DNA of 7,318 nt from CAYMUB01 sp964393545 (GTDB taxonomy: Bacteria > Patescibacteriota > Microgenomatia > Daviesbacterales > UBA10151). Location of the stretch: assembly GCA_964393545.1 (NCBI GenBank), contig CAYMUB010000017.1:1-7318 (forward strand), given 5' to 3'. A program made the position numbers and the translations under genes. Shown here one piece after another: positions 1-6,875 of this stretch (position 1 is the first letter of the stretch; every line of letters begins with the position of its first letter). Below the pieces are notes generated by a model. The model was not told the origin of the DNA. It ran no database searches and worked only from the letters and a program-made list of their open reading frames with translations.

Positions 1-1005
1 GACTAAGCTGGCGCTATTACAGAGCACTGCACATTTTATTAACTCATTTAAGCCATCCTTTGATGATTCAAACTTATTTACCCTCATCTCATTTTTAGTC
101 AAAGTACCTGTTTTATCTGAAAGTACAATTGTTGCAGCTCCCAAAGATTCAACAGCTATCATTTTTCTAACCAAGGCTTTTTTCTGATACATCTTATGCA
201 CTCCTGTGGCTAAAACAATTGTTACAACAGCTGGTAACCCCTCAGGAACTGCTGCCACAAGTAAAGCTATGCTAGTAAGCAATGTTTCAACAAAATCAAA
301 ACCCTGGAGAAGACGAATAACTAATACTCCTACCGCAATAAATACCACTAAAATTCCGACACTTTTAATAAATTTTGATAAAGAAATTTCTAAGGGAGTT
401 TCCTCTTCTTCTACTTCTGTTAAAGTTTGGGCAATACTGCCAAACCTGGTTTTTATACCAGTTTTAGTTACTAAATATTTTGCTCTGCCGGAAACAACAG
501 TTGTGCCAAAAAAAAGTTGATTCTCATCCTGTTTTGGAGTTTTTGTAACTGGCATTGACTCACCGGTTAGAATTGATTCATTAACTTGGAGTGAAAAACT
601 TTCTAAAATCTTACCATCAGCCGGGATCTTATCTCCTGATTCCAGTATTACCACATCTTGAGGCACTATCTGAGCAGCTGGTAACTTAATTTCCTTACCA
701 TCTCTTAGTACTCTTGAGGATAAAACTTCAAAACTTCTTAATGCCTCAAGTTCTTTAGAGGCTTTAAATTCCTGCCAAAAACCTAAGATAGTATTTAAGA
801 TGAGTATTGAGGCAATTAAAATTCCATCAATCCTGTCTCCAGCTATAAAAGATAGTAAAGCTGCAGCAACAAGTACAAAAGAGAAAGGATTTTTCAATTG
901 ACTAAGCAATATTTTTAAAGCAGAGGCTCCACTTTTTTGGGGTAAAAGATTAGGGCCATTAACTTTTAAAGCATCATTAGCCTGGAAAGCAGTTAAACCA
1001 ATCAT
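1..1005 (-). CDS. P2A-type (calcium-type) cation-transporting P-type ATPase, N-terminal part (3' end outside window)
   Basis: The frame stays open for 335 codons from the ATG at 1005 to the window edge. The protein starts MIGLT and soon shows GPN (residues 17-19), as expected for a cation-ATPase N-terminal domain with a short leader. TM1 and TM2 lie at about 41-56 and 61-80. The actuator domain carries SGD (123-125), PAD (128-130) and the dephosphorylation motif TGES (147-150). TM3 is near 208-226, and TM4 ends in PEGLP (254-258), the ion-binding motif of SERCA/PMCA-type pumps. DKTGTLT follows (297-303), with D297 as the phosphorylated aspartate. The rest of the P-domain, the nucleotide-binding domain and TM5-10 lie outside. 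By family it should export Ca2+ across the membrane using ATP. The ATG overlaps the stop of the upstream recombinase (ATGA), and there is only a weak AAGA upstream, so translation is probably coupled. Every motif visible is intact; ion specificity is inferred from PEGLP. Confidence 0.93.
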   Translation of the reverse strand, partial: MIGLTAFQANDALKVNGPNLLPQKSGASALKILLSQLKNPFSFVLVAAALLSFIAGDRIDGILIASILILNTILGFWQEFKASKELEALRSFEVLSSRVLRDGKEIKLPAAQIVPQDVVILESGDKIPADGKILESFSLQVNESILTGESMPVTKTPKQDENQLFFGTTVVSGRAKYLVTKTGIKTRFGSIAQTLTEVEEEETPLEISLSKFIKSVGILVVFIAVGVLVIRLLQGFDFVETLLTSIALLVAAVPEGLPAVVTIVLATGVHKMYQKKALVRKMIAVESLGAATIVLSDKTGTLTKNEMRVNKFESSKDGLNELIKCAVLCNSASLV

Positions 1006-1865
1006 GTAAACATCTTTTGGGTGGTTGTGATATTGCTGTGACCCAACATCTCCTGAACTGATCTGATATCAGCTCCATTTATTAATAGGTCTGTGGCAAA
1101 TGAGTGTCTTAAAGTATGAGGAGTGGCTTTAACAGGCAGCCCTAAGACTTTAACATATTTTTCTACAATTCTTTCAATAGAGCGGGTTGTCAGCCTCATA
1201 GATTCACCATTGTTTTCTGTTTCAACTTTGCCCTGGAAACGGATGAATAAAGGCTTAAAAGTATCTGATCTGATAGAAAGATATTTATCCAGCCAATTGG
1301 CTGCAGAATCTGAGATAAACACCACTCTTTCTTTGCCTCCCTTACCCACAATACCAAATTCACGCCTGTTTAGATTAATTGTGTTGCAATTTAAAGAAGC
1401 TAATTCTGAAACCCGTAAGCCTGTTGAAAAAAGAGTTTCCAGAATAGCCCGGTCTCTTATACCGCTTTTTTCTGTTATATCCGGCGCATCCAGTAATTGT
1501 CTTAAATAATTATCTTCTAATACTTTTAAGGGTGTTGGATCAGTTTCACCAAGTTCTACTTTTTCCGGAGAAAGGCTCTGCACATCAATTTTGGCTAGAT
1601 ACCTTAAAAATGCCCGTAAAGCTATCATAAAATAGTTTTGAGTTACTGTTTTTAAGAATTTATTTGTCTTAGGATCCTGATACTGTGATAAATATAGACT
1701 ATATTTTCTAATTAGAGGTAAATCTATGTCTTTGGGGTCAATATCTAAAGCAAAATCCAGGAATCTTTTTAAATAATGACCGTAATTTTTAATTGTAAGT
1801 TGTGAGCTATTACGCTCCTTTTCAAGATATCCTAAAAAATCTGTGATTAAAATGGATAGGGTCAT
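1002..1865 (-). CDS. XerC/XerD-like tyrosine recombinase, missing the catalytic tyrosine and C-terminal helix
   Basis: This is a 287-residue tyrosine recombinase. Residues 1-95 form an N-terminal SAM-like core-binding domain (FLGYLEKERN, TIKNY, LRAFLRYL). The catalytic domain follows, with R151 (TGLRVSEL), K175 (GKGGKE), H250 and R253 (HTLRH), and H276 (LGHSN). By spacing from E. coli XerD (H270 to Y279), the nucleophile should be residue 285, but that residue is Met. The protein ends QKMFT and stops, so there is no Tyr and no trailing helix, the part that packs into the neighbouring subunit in Xer/Cre tetramers. The paralogue at 5891-6835 has the normal QIYTH plus 19 more residues. No single-base shift restores a Y-T-H reading. 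Its start overlaps the stop of the upstream cohesin gene, and its stop overlaps the ATPase start, both as ATGA. The fold assignment is secure. Lack of strand-cleaving activity is inferred; it may be a DNA-binding or partner subunit, or a decaying gene. Confidence 0.9.
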   Translation of the reverse strand: MTLSILITDFLGYLEKERNSSQLTIKNYGHYLKRFLDFALDIDPKDIDLPLIRKYSLYLSQYQDPKTNKFLKTVTQNYFMIALRAFLRYLAKIDVQSLSPEKVELGETDPTPLKVLEDNYLRQLLDAPDITEKSGIRDRAILETLFSTGLRVSELASLNCNTINLNRREFGIVGKGGKERVVFISDSAANWLDKYLSIRSDTFKPLFIRFQGKVETENNGESMRLTTRSIERIVEKYVKVLGLPVKATPHTLRHSFATDLLINGADIRSVQEMLGHSNITTTQKMFT

Positions 1866-2590
1866 AACAAAGCTAATCCCAGAATTCCCAAAATTGTTAA
1901 AACAGATCCCAAAATTGCCACAGTAAATGTTAACTCTTTAGTACCGGCTCCTTTTCCTGATTGATCTACATATTGATCAAGAGTTTTTTTAGTTTGAGCA
2001 GAAGGTGTTGAAACAGCCCCTTGTCCAGTACCTGGTAAAACAGAGGCTACAGCTCCACAGGTTCCTGTTGAACCTACTATATAGCTACCATTTGTAACAG
2101 AATTTAACACATCTGCAATTGCAATAGTGACTCTTTGCACTACATTTGAATCAGTTGTTTTAGCTTTATTATTAGGATCAAAATCAAAATTTATTTGAGT
2201 TGACCCAACAGAAGCTGTACTTTGAACTGTAAAATTTATGGTAGCAAATAAGCCCTGACCGGAAAATGGAGTACTAACTGAGGCTAAACCAGAAACCGTA
2301 ATCCTGCCACTTTGAGCATCAATATTATTTCCTGGATAGTCTGGGTAAATATTACCGCTGACTATGGAGGTAGCAGTAAACCTGGTCGCATCATAAATTA
2401 TGATGGCGTCAGTTCCGTCTGTTTGAGCTCCGCCAGTATTTAGATTAACAGCCAAAGAAAAATTACAACCTTGATTAAAAGTGCCAGTTGCCGGGGATAA
2501 AGATAGGGTTGCTGCCTGGGCATAAACCCTGACCGGAGAAACTACTATAAATAAAACAATTCCAATCAGCAAACTAAAAAACTTTTTCAT
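1862..2590 (-). CDS. Secreted cohesin-like domain protein with signal peptide and C-terminal membrane anchor
   Basis: This 242-residue protein starts with a clear signal peptide (MKKFF, hydrophobic core 7-20, probable cleavage after VYA at 24). Residues 28-170 look like a cohesin-type beta-sandwich: ATLSLSPATG, FSLAVNLNTGG, DAIIIYDATRF, DYPGNNIDAQSGRITVSG and GLFATINFTV. It aligns along its length with the cohesin-like protein at 2587-3189, sharing DYP...DA..G.IT.SG and TT.SN, so the two are tandem paralogues. C42 and C178 could form a disulfide; the paralogue has no Cys. A low-complexity Ser/Thr/Gly linker contains LPGTG (185-189). The C-terminal hydrophobic helix (about 220-242) runs to the last residue without a basic tail. 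Cohesins of this family bind dockerins, and a dockerin protein lies two genes upstream. The ATG overlaps the preceding stop, and no Shine-Dalgarno is visible. The exact partner is inferred. Confidence 0.85.
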   Translation of the reverse strand: MKKFFSLLIGIVLFIVVSPVRVYAQAATLSLSPATGTFNQGCNFSLAVNLNTGGAQTDGTDAIIIYDATRFTATSIVSGNIYPDYPGNNIDAQSGRITVSGLASVSTPFSGQGLFATINFTVQSTASVGSTQINFDFDPNNKAKTTDSNVVQRVTIAIADVLNSVTNGSYIVGSTGTCGAVASVLPGTGQGAVSTPSAQTKKTLDQYVDQSGKGAGTKELTFTVAILGSVLTILGILGLALL

Positions 2591-3189
2591 TGGATTATTA
2601 AATCTAAATTTTCCACATTTTCTAATATATTTTTAGTTGAACCGGCTTCTGTCATATTAGAAGCTGTGGTTGAGCCTTTCTTAAAATCAACTGTTAAAGA
2701 AGTATTACCTGGAGTCTTTGCTTTTAGAGCTACTATGGCCAGTTGTCCTGATCCTTGAAAATTGTTAACTCCGCTTATCCCGGATATAGTGATCAAACCT
2801 TTACTTGCATCAACTGACATTTGAGGATAATCATCAAAAATTCCCCCTTTAATTATTGCACCCGGGGTTACCTCAAATATTTTTGGATCGTAATGAACTA
2901 TCAGATCAACTCCCTGAATTTGATGCCCGCCTGTATCAATCATCACACTTACCGGTATTATTTCTTTTACAGCATATTTTGTCTGAAGAGCTGTTAGGGT
3001 AATCCTGGAAGTAGTATTTTTAACACTTGCTTTATAAGCTGATGGGGGAGTAACAGATCCAGACAGAACTAAAGTTTTTATTAAGTAACCACCCTCAATA
3101 AGTATTACAATTCCTAAAATTACAAAAATAATTCGATGACCAAGTAATCTTTTTAAGATATTTTCATTTTGAGCAGATTGATTATCCAT
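2587..3189 (-). CDS. Membrane-anchored cohesin-like domain protein
   Basis: This 200-residue protein has a short polar N-terminus with positive charges (K14, R15, H18, R19), a transmembrane segment at about 20-42 and no cleavage site. The rest is therefore probably extracellular and held by an N-terminal anchor. Residues 58-190 resemble a cohesin: an early strand (SRITLTALQTKY), IPVSVMIDTGG, GVDLIVHYDPKIFEV, DDYPQMSVDASKGLITISG and GQLAIVALKAKTPG. The domain ends near the C-terminus (LDLIIQ) with no second membrane helix and no sorting signal. The start lies 37 bp after the stop of the dockerin gene and lacks an obvious ribosome-binding site. Its stop overlaps the start of the second cohesin gene as ATGA. 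By family it would bind a dockerin in a Ca2+-dependent way, most simply the one encoded just upstream. Alternative reading: a generic adhesion beta-sandwich without dockerin affinity. Confidence 0.85.
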   Translation of the reverse strand: MDNQSAQNENILKRLLGHRIIFVILGIVILIEGGYLIKTLVLSGSVTPPSAYKASVKNTTSRITLTALQTKYAVKEIIPVSVMIDTGGHQIQGVDLIVHYDPKIFEVTPGAIIKGGIFDDYPQMSVDASKGLITISGISGVNNFQGSGQLAIVALKAKTPGNTSLTVDFKKGSTTASNMTEAGSTKNILENVENLDLIIQ

Positions 3190-3226
3190 AATATATTTTG
3201 TACTACAATTTTTAATCTTTTACCAG

Positions 3227-5788
3227 CTATTGTCTGGCAGATGAACCAACACCAACCCCTCCAGTTATTGGCGCAATTGGTTCCAAACCATCAGAAGTGC
3301 CAAAATCATATCTCATACAAGCCCAATCAATAGAATTTACCCTGCCATCTTTATTAAAATCCCCTGATCTGCCTGTAGCATCAGCGGAAATAATCCACTG
3401 GCGGTTTAATTCTCCTTTATCCAGAGCATTAATTGCACCATCCCCACCATCAGCCGGGAAAATATCTCCAACAGGTAAAATAAAATTGGGAACAGTGGTC
3501 ACACCTTCTGCAGCTGTAAAGTTGATTGTCTTTCTCAAAGATTTAGGGGCTTTAAGAGATAATATATAATTTTTACCAGCTTCTAATTTAGCAGCTAAAC
3601 CCTGGATCAATCCTTCCTTATCAATAGTAACTTTTTGTTTAATTTTAGTTCCTCCAGGAAAATCACCAACCAAAACTAAATCAACATTAGCAGTATCATT
3701 TGCTGAAGGAGCCCTGCAAAAAACCTTGGCCCCTAAAGCCAGAGTAGCAATAGAACTACATTGTCCTTCAACGCTCTGACCATCTGAGTTAGTTAAAGTA
3801 ACAGGCAAAACCTGGCCTTCCGGAGCATTTGGCCAAACAGCTTTCACAGAAGTGTTTTTCCATTCCCTGGTTGAAAGTTCTGCTGTTTCACCAGTTTTTA
3901 TTATTTTTCCTTTAGATGTGCCAAAATTTGTCCCGGTTAAATTTAATACTGTACTATTGTTGCTTTCAAAAATTAAAGAACAGCTGGTGATAGTTGGTCC
4001 TTCCCCCAGAAGCTTGACTTCTACACTACAAGGCTGAGTCTTGTTTTCACCACAACCTCCCATTTTTCCAGCTGAATCTTGAAATTCCACAAAAATAAAC
4101 TTCCCTCCAGGATTTTGATCTTTAAAAGAATAAGCTATGGTGACTGGATTGGTATGGGATGCATTATCATAGTCTGTCCATTCAGCTTTTGTTAAATCAG
4201 CTCTGCTTTCAGCAATTCTATATTTTTTGGTTGTAGGAGTAGGGACACCAGGTGCTCCTGGAGCAGGAGGGGAAGGCTGATTTTCTGAACAGTTAAAACT
4301 TACGCCATCACTTTGAGGATTAGTACTTGGATATTGCTCTCCTGGAGCAAAGGGTTGAATAGTCCAATTATATCTTGCAGTAGGGGAGAAACAAACATTT
4401 ATATTATTCCCGCTGGCATCTTTTTCAGCTATACAATCAGTTGTGGACCAAGCAAAACTCGTTCCTGTAACAGTTTTTCCTGCATCTCCATGAATAACAT
4501 CTTTCCAGTTATTTCCTTGTTTACCAAACCTTAGCAAATAACTCCCAGTTCCAGGTATAGCATTCCAGGTAAAAGTGGCTTGATTACCACTACAAGTAAC
4601 TTTAAGTCCTGTTGGTTTTGGTAAAAGAGCACAAGCACTACCACACGTAGTCATTATAGACTTACAATCATTAGCTGCTTGATCTCCAACACCTCCTCCA
4701 CACCAATTCCTAACAAGTTTTTCTTCTGAACAAATATCAAAGCCGTTGAAATTTAATTTTTTTATCTCAGTTATTAGATTCTTACCACTTGAACGTTGGG
4801 AATATGTTGATTTAATACACGAAAGACAACTAGAACCACCATAGCTAAAACTATCGCTTTTGGTAACATCGCATGTTTTGTCTGCATTTGAAACACAATC
4901 ACCTACCCAAGTTCCTCCATAAGGGTCTCTATTCTTATCTGGTTTTCCCTCTGCATCAAGCGGGTAAACACATTGCCACGTACAATTTTGGCTGGCAGGT
5001 AGTTGTGGATTATGATCACCTTCGTTAGACTTTCCAGATCCAACACAAGCACTTTTATCAACTGCATATGCTGTTCCCGCTAAGCCTTTGGGTAAAACAC
5101 TCATTATTTTAGAGAAGTTAGAAGGACCTTGAGTAGTAGTGGTGTTACAACTAAAAGCTGGTTTGTTTGTTTGGGCTCCTGCTGTGGTACCAAAAGCTGG
5201 TTGTATACTCCAATTTATATAATTACCTGATTTAAGTTTTAAAGAAACAGTATTAGTGGGGATATTCCAAACAGACCTGTCTCCATTACCTGTGGCTGTA
5301 TCAGGATTATAATTATCCTTTTGATCAAATGGCAACCCCTCAGGACCCCAATCAGCTGGTTCATGATTAATTCTAATCACATAGCTGGTGACATTGGCTA
5401 TAGAAGCCCAATTAAATGTAGCTACAAAACTACCCCCATTTGAATTACAACTAACCAGATCTGGATTCTGAGTAGTTCCACTTGTAGTTTGTTGAGATTG
5501 GACTGCAACAGGATCACCAGGATTTCCCAGTGGGGAAGTGAGCTCTAAAGCAACCTGGGGCTTGGTTGTAACCCATTTTCCCCCTTTTTGTTCTAAAGTA
5601 GAACTTGGCACAAAAACAATTGGATCAGACGTAGCTCTGGATTTAATAATCTGCTGGTTACGTAATCCTTGAATAGTTAATTGAAGAACTAATACTGATA
5701 TTGCCAACAAGAGCAGGGTGGTAAGGTTTTTTTTATTTCTAATTATAAAGTCAACTTCATTTTTAATGTAATCTAAAAATTTGTTCAT
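3227..5788 (-). CDS. Large multidomain surface protein: N-terminal anchor, two Fn3-like modules, Cys-rich insert, IPT/TIG and C-terminal dockerin
   Basis: I place the start at the ATG at 5788 (853 residues), preceded by AGAGG at 5799-5803 with a 10-base gap. An upstream TTG at 5851 has no ribosome-binding site. One transmembrane helix lies at about 21-41. An Fn3-like module (about 110-215; NWSIQP) is followed by a segment with 12 Cys (about 247-389). A second related Fn3-like module follows (390-500; NWTIQP), then a Pro-rich linker (504-520), a beta module (522-594; YRIAES...FIFVEFQDSAGK), an IPT/TIG domain (597-679; LTGTNFG...LPVTLTNSDGQSV), a beta carrier domain (680-774; LEAGKNYILSLKAPK) and a dockerin (775-834). 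The second Ca2+ loop is canonical (D810, N812, D814, G815, N818, D821). The first (779-790) has Ala and Gly at positions 1 and 3. It probably sits outside the cell and binds cohesins, two of which are encoded next door. No catalytic domain is visible, so it looks like a scaffold or adhesin. Confidence 0.87.
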   Translation of the reverse strand: MNKFLDYIKNEVDFIIRNKKNLTTLLLLAISVLVLQLTIQGLRNQQIIKSRATSDPIVFVPSSTLEQKGGKWVTTKPQVALELTSPLGNPGDPVAVQSQQTTSGTTQNPDLVSCNSNGGSFVATFNWASIANVTSYVIRINHEPADWGPEGLPFDQKDNYNPDTATGNGDRSVWNIPTNTVSLKLKSGNYINWSIQPAFGTTAGAQTNKPAFSCNTTTTQGPSNFSKIMSVLPKGLAGTAYAVDKSACVGSGKSNEGDHNPQLPASQNCTWQCVYPLDAEGKPDKNRDPYGGTWVGDCVSNADKTCDVTKSDSFSYGGSSCLSCIKSTYSQRSSGKNLITEIKKLNFNGFDICSEEKLVRNWCGGGVGDQAANDCKSIMTTCGSACALLPKPTGLKVTCSGNQATFTWNAIPGTGSYLLRFGKQGNNWKDVIHGDAGKTVTGTSFAWSTTDCIAEKDASGNNINVCFSPTARYNWTIQPFAPGEQYPSTNPQSDGVSFNCSENQPSPPAPGAPGVPTPTTKKYRIAESRADLTKAEWTDYDNASHTNPVTIAYSFKDQNPGGKFIFVEFQDSAGKMGGCGENKTQPCSVEVKLLGEGPTITSCSLIFESNNSTVLNLTGTNFGTSKGKIIKTGETAELSTREWKNTSVKAVWPNAPEGQVLPVTLTNSDGQSVEGQCSSIATLALGAKVFCRAPSANDTANVDLVLVGDFPGGTKIKQKVTIDKEGLIQGLAAKLEAGKNYILSLKAPKSLRKTINFTAAEGVTTVPNFILPVGDIFPADGGDGAINALDKGELNRQWIISADATGRSGDFNKDGRVNSIDWACMRYDFGTSDGLEPIAPITGGVGVGSSARQ

Positions 5789-5890
5789 TTGAGAAAAACC
5801 TCTAAAAAAGGCCTCATATCCAGATTGACATTTTTTGATGCTGTTTGTCAAGGGAAGTGTTTGATATTGTACGACAACAGAAATAACTAC
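5789..5890 (-). promoter_or_regulatory. Leader of the dockerin gene: ribosome-binding site and TTGACA/TGTCAA dyad
   Basis: This is the short gap between the complete recombinase and the dockerin gene. It holds AGAGG at 5799-5803, ten bases before the chosen ATG. It also holds an inverted repeat of TTGACA (5825-5830) and TGTCAA (5846-5851) separated by 15 bases, with A/T-rich DNA between. On the minus strand the second arm reads TTGACA, but no convincing -10 box lies 16-18 bases downstream, so a separate promoter is not claimed. No terminator is seen, which is consistent with read-through from the recombinase gene. Confidence 0.35.
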
Positions 5891-6835
5891 CTAATCTTTT
5901 ATACCATGAAGTTTTTTGTGAATTTCTCTTAGATGGGGTTTTGTAATATGGGTATAGATTTGAGTTGTAGCTATATTTCTATGGCCTAAAAATTCCTGAA
6001 CTACCCTTAAATCAACACCTTTCATTAATAAATCTGTGGCAAAACTATGACGCATAGTATGGCAAGTAGTAGTTAAAGGTAAACCTGCCAGCATAGAATA
6101 GTGCTTCATCATCCTCTCCATACTTCTAATCGTTAACCTAGTCAAAGGAGCCCTCCCTCCATAGTTTACAAATAAAGCCTTCTCATCATCATTCCTTGTT
6201 TTTAAGTACTTTTGTATCCATTCTACAGTCCTTCCTGAAAAATAAACTGTTCTTGGATAACCACCTTTACCTATAATGCCTACCTCCAAATCTTGAGTTT
6301 CCGGCTTTATATTAATTTGTTCTCTATTTAAAGCAACTAGCTCTGCCACCCTTAAGCCAGTTGAGAAAAAAGTCTCTAAAATAGTTCTATCTCTTAACCC
6401 ACCTGTTTGGGAAATTTCCGGAGCTTTTAAAAGTTTTTCAACTTGTTCTAAAGTAAGAAAATTCACCAATTTTTCTTCTTTATTTTTTGGAATTTTTACT
6501 TTGTCGGGGGCGAGAGAGGGGATATCCTTTTCTAATAAATAGCCCAATAAAGATCTTAAGGCAACTAAATAATGATTTTGTGTAGAACGTTTTAAGGTGT
6601 TTGTATTGTTTTGCTTATATTGGCGTGATAGGAACAACCTATATTTCCAAACAAGATCCGGCGTAAGCTCGCTAGGTTTAAATTCCTCCAGTTTGTTTAC
6701 ATCCAGAAATTCAAAGAATCTTTTCAAAAACTTTGCATAATTTTCCTGACTTTTAGAGGATAACCCCTTTTCTAGCTCCAGCCAATCTAAATAATCAAGA
6801 AAGTATTCTTTGAGTGTAGTATCGGAATTTCTCAT
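5891..6835 (-). CDS. XerC/XerD-like tyrosine site-specific recombinase, complete
   Basis: This 314-residue recombinase has all catalytic residues. The N-terminal SAM-like domain spans about 5-105 (YLDWLELEKGLS, NYAKFLKRFFEFL, LRSLLGYLLEKD). The catalytic domain carries R162 (STGLRVAEL), K190 (GKGGYPR), H259 and R262 (HTMRH), H285 (LGHRN) and nucleophile Y294 (TTQIYTH), followed by a normal C-terminal helix. Length is close to E. coli XerC and XerD (about 300 residues). It should cut and rejoin DNA at a roughly 28-bp core site, as in chromosome-dimer resolution or Xer-driven integration. A dif-like palindrome starts 5 bp upstream of its ATG and lies between a good promoter and the start, which suggests self-recognition or autoregulation. 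It is the first gene of the apparent six-gene operon; the dockerin gene starts 102 bp downstream. The only Shine-Dalgarno-like AGG sits one base before the ATG, too close to be typical. Whether it is the housekeeping Xer or an element-borne one is unknown. Confidence 0.95.
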   Translation of the reverse strand: MRNSDTTLKEYFLDYLDWLELEKGLSSKSQENYAKFLKRFFEFLDVNKLEEFKPSELTPDLVWKYRLFLSRQYKQNNTNTLKRSTQNHYLVALRSLLGYLLEKDIPSLAPDKVKIPKNKEEKLVNFLTLEQVEKLLKAPEISQTGGLRDRTILETFFSTGLRVAELVALNREQINIKPETQDLEVGIIGKGGYPRTVYFSGRTVEWIQKYLKTRNDDEKALFVNYGGRAPLTRLTIRSMERMMKHYSMLAGLPLTTTCHTMRHSFATDLLMKGVDLRVVQEFLGHRNIATTQIYTHITKPHLREIHKKLHGIKD

Positions 6836-6840
6836 ACCTA

Positions 6841-6868
6841 ATGTCGATTAATGTATCTTAACCGACAT
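6841..6868. other. dif-like 28-bp palindrome, candidate Xer recombination site
   Basis: The left arm ATGTCGATTAA (6841-6851) and right arm TTAACCGACAT (6858-6868) are inverted repeats with one mismatch in 11, around the 6-base centre TGTATC. One further base pair (6840 with 6869) extends the dyad. The 11-6-11 layout is that of bacterial dif sites, and the centre differs by one base from the E. coli dif centre TGTATA as I recall it; the inner TAA and TTA ends also agree. It starts 5 bp upstream of the complete recombinase gene. In the minus-strand transcript the single mismatch becomes a G-U pair, so a fully paired hairpin with a GAUACA loop could form. Alternative readings are an operator for autoregulation or a 5' UTR hairpin. 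Confidence 0.6.
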
Positions 6869-6875
6869 TGCATTT

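Noticed and set aside
206..520. A 104-codon open frame on the plus strand
   Set aside because: It lies antisense to the ATPase gene, whose minus-strand frame shows all the family motifs. The plus-strand translation is low-complexity Ser/Thr/Lys with no recognisable domain.
1123..1509. A 128-codon open frame on the plus strand inside the truncated recombinase
   Set aside because: It is a shadow of the recombinase catalytic domain on the other strand, with no ribosome-binding site and no family resemblance.
1002..2590. TGA read as Gly (Gracilibacteria/Absconditabacteria code) so that the recombinase continues
   Set aside because: Three TGA codons sit in ATGA stop/start overlaps at gene ends, and the long frames use no internal TGA. 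Reading through would run into a different frame of the ATPase without restoring a Tyr motif.
3297..4534. Three short plus-strand open frames (3297-3569, 3852-4037, 4313-4534)
   Set aside because: All are antisense to the dockerin protein, whose domains are continuous through these regions.
5789..5851. TTG at 5851 as start of the dockerin protein, adding 21 residues
   Set aside because: There is no ribosome-binding site upstream of the TTG, whereas the ATG at 5788 has AGAGG ten bases before it and gives a normal short cytoplasmic N-terminus before the membrane helix.
5780..5890. A separate promoter for the dockerin gene using TTGACA at 5851-5846
   Set aside because: No adequate -10 box lies 16-18 bases downstream. 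The TACAAT just upstream has no matching -35 box.
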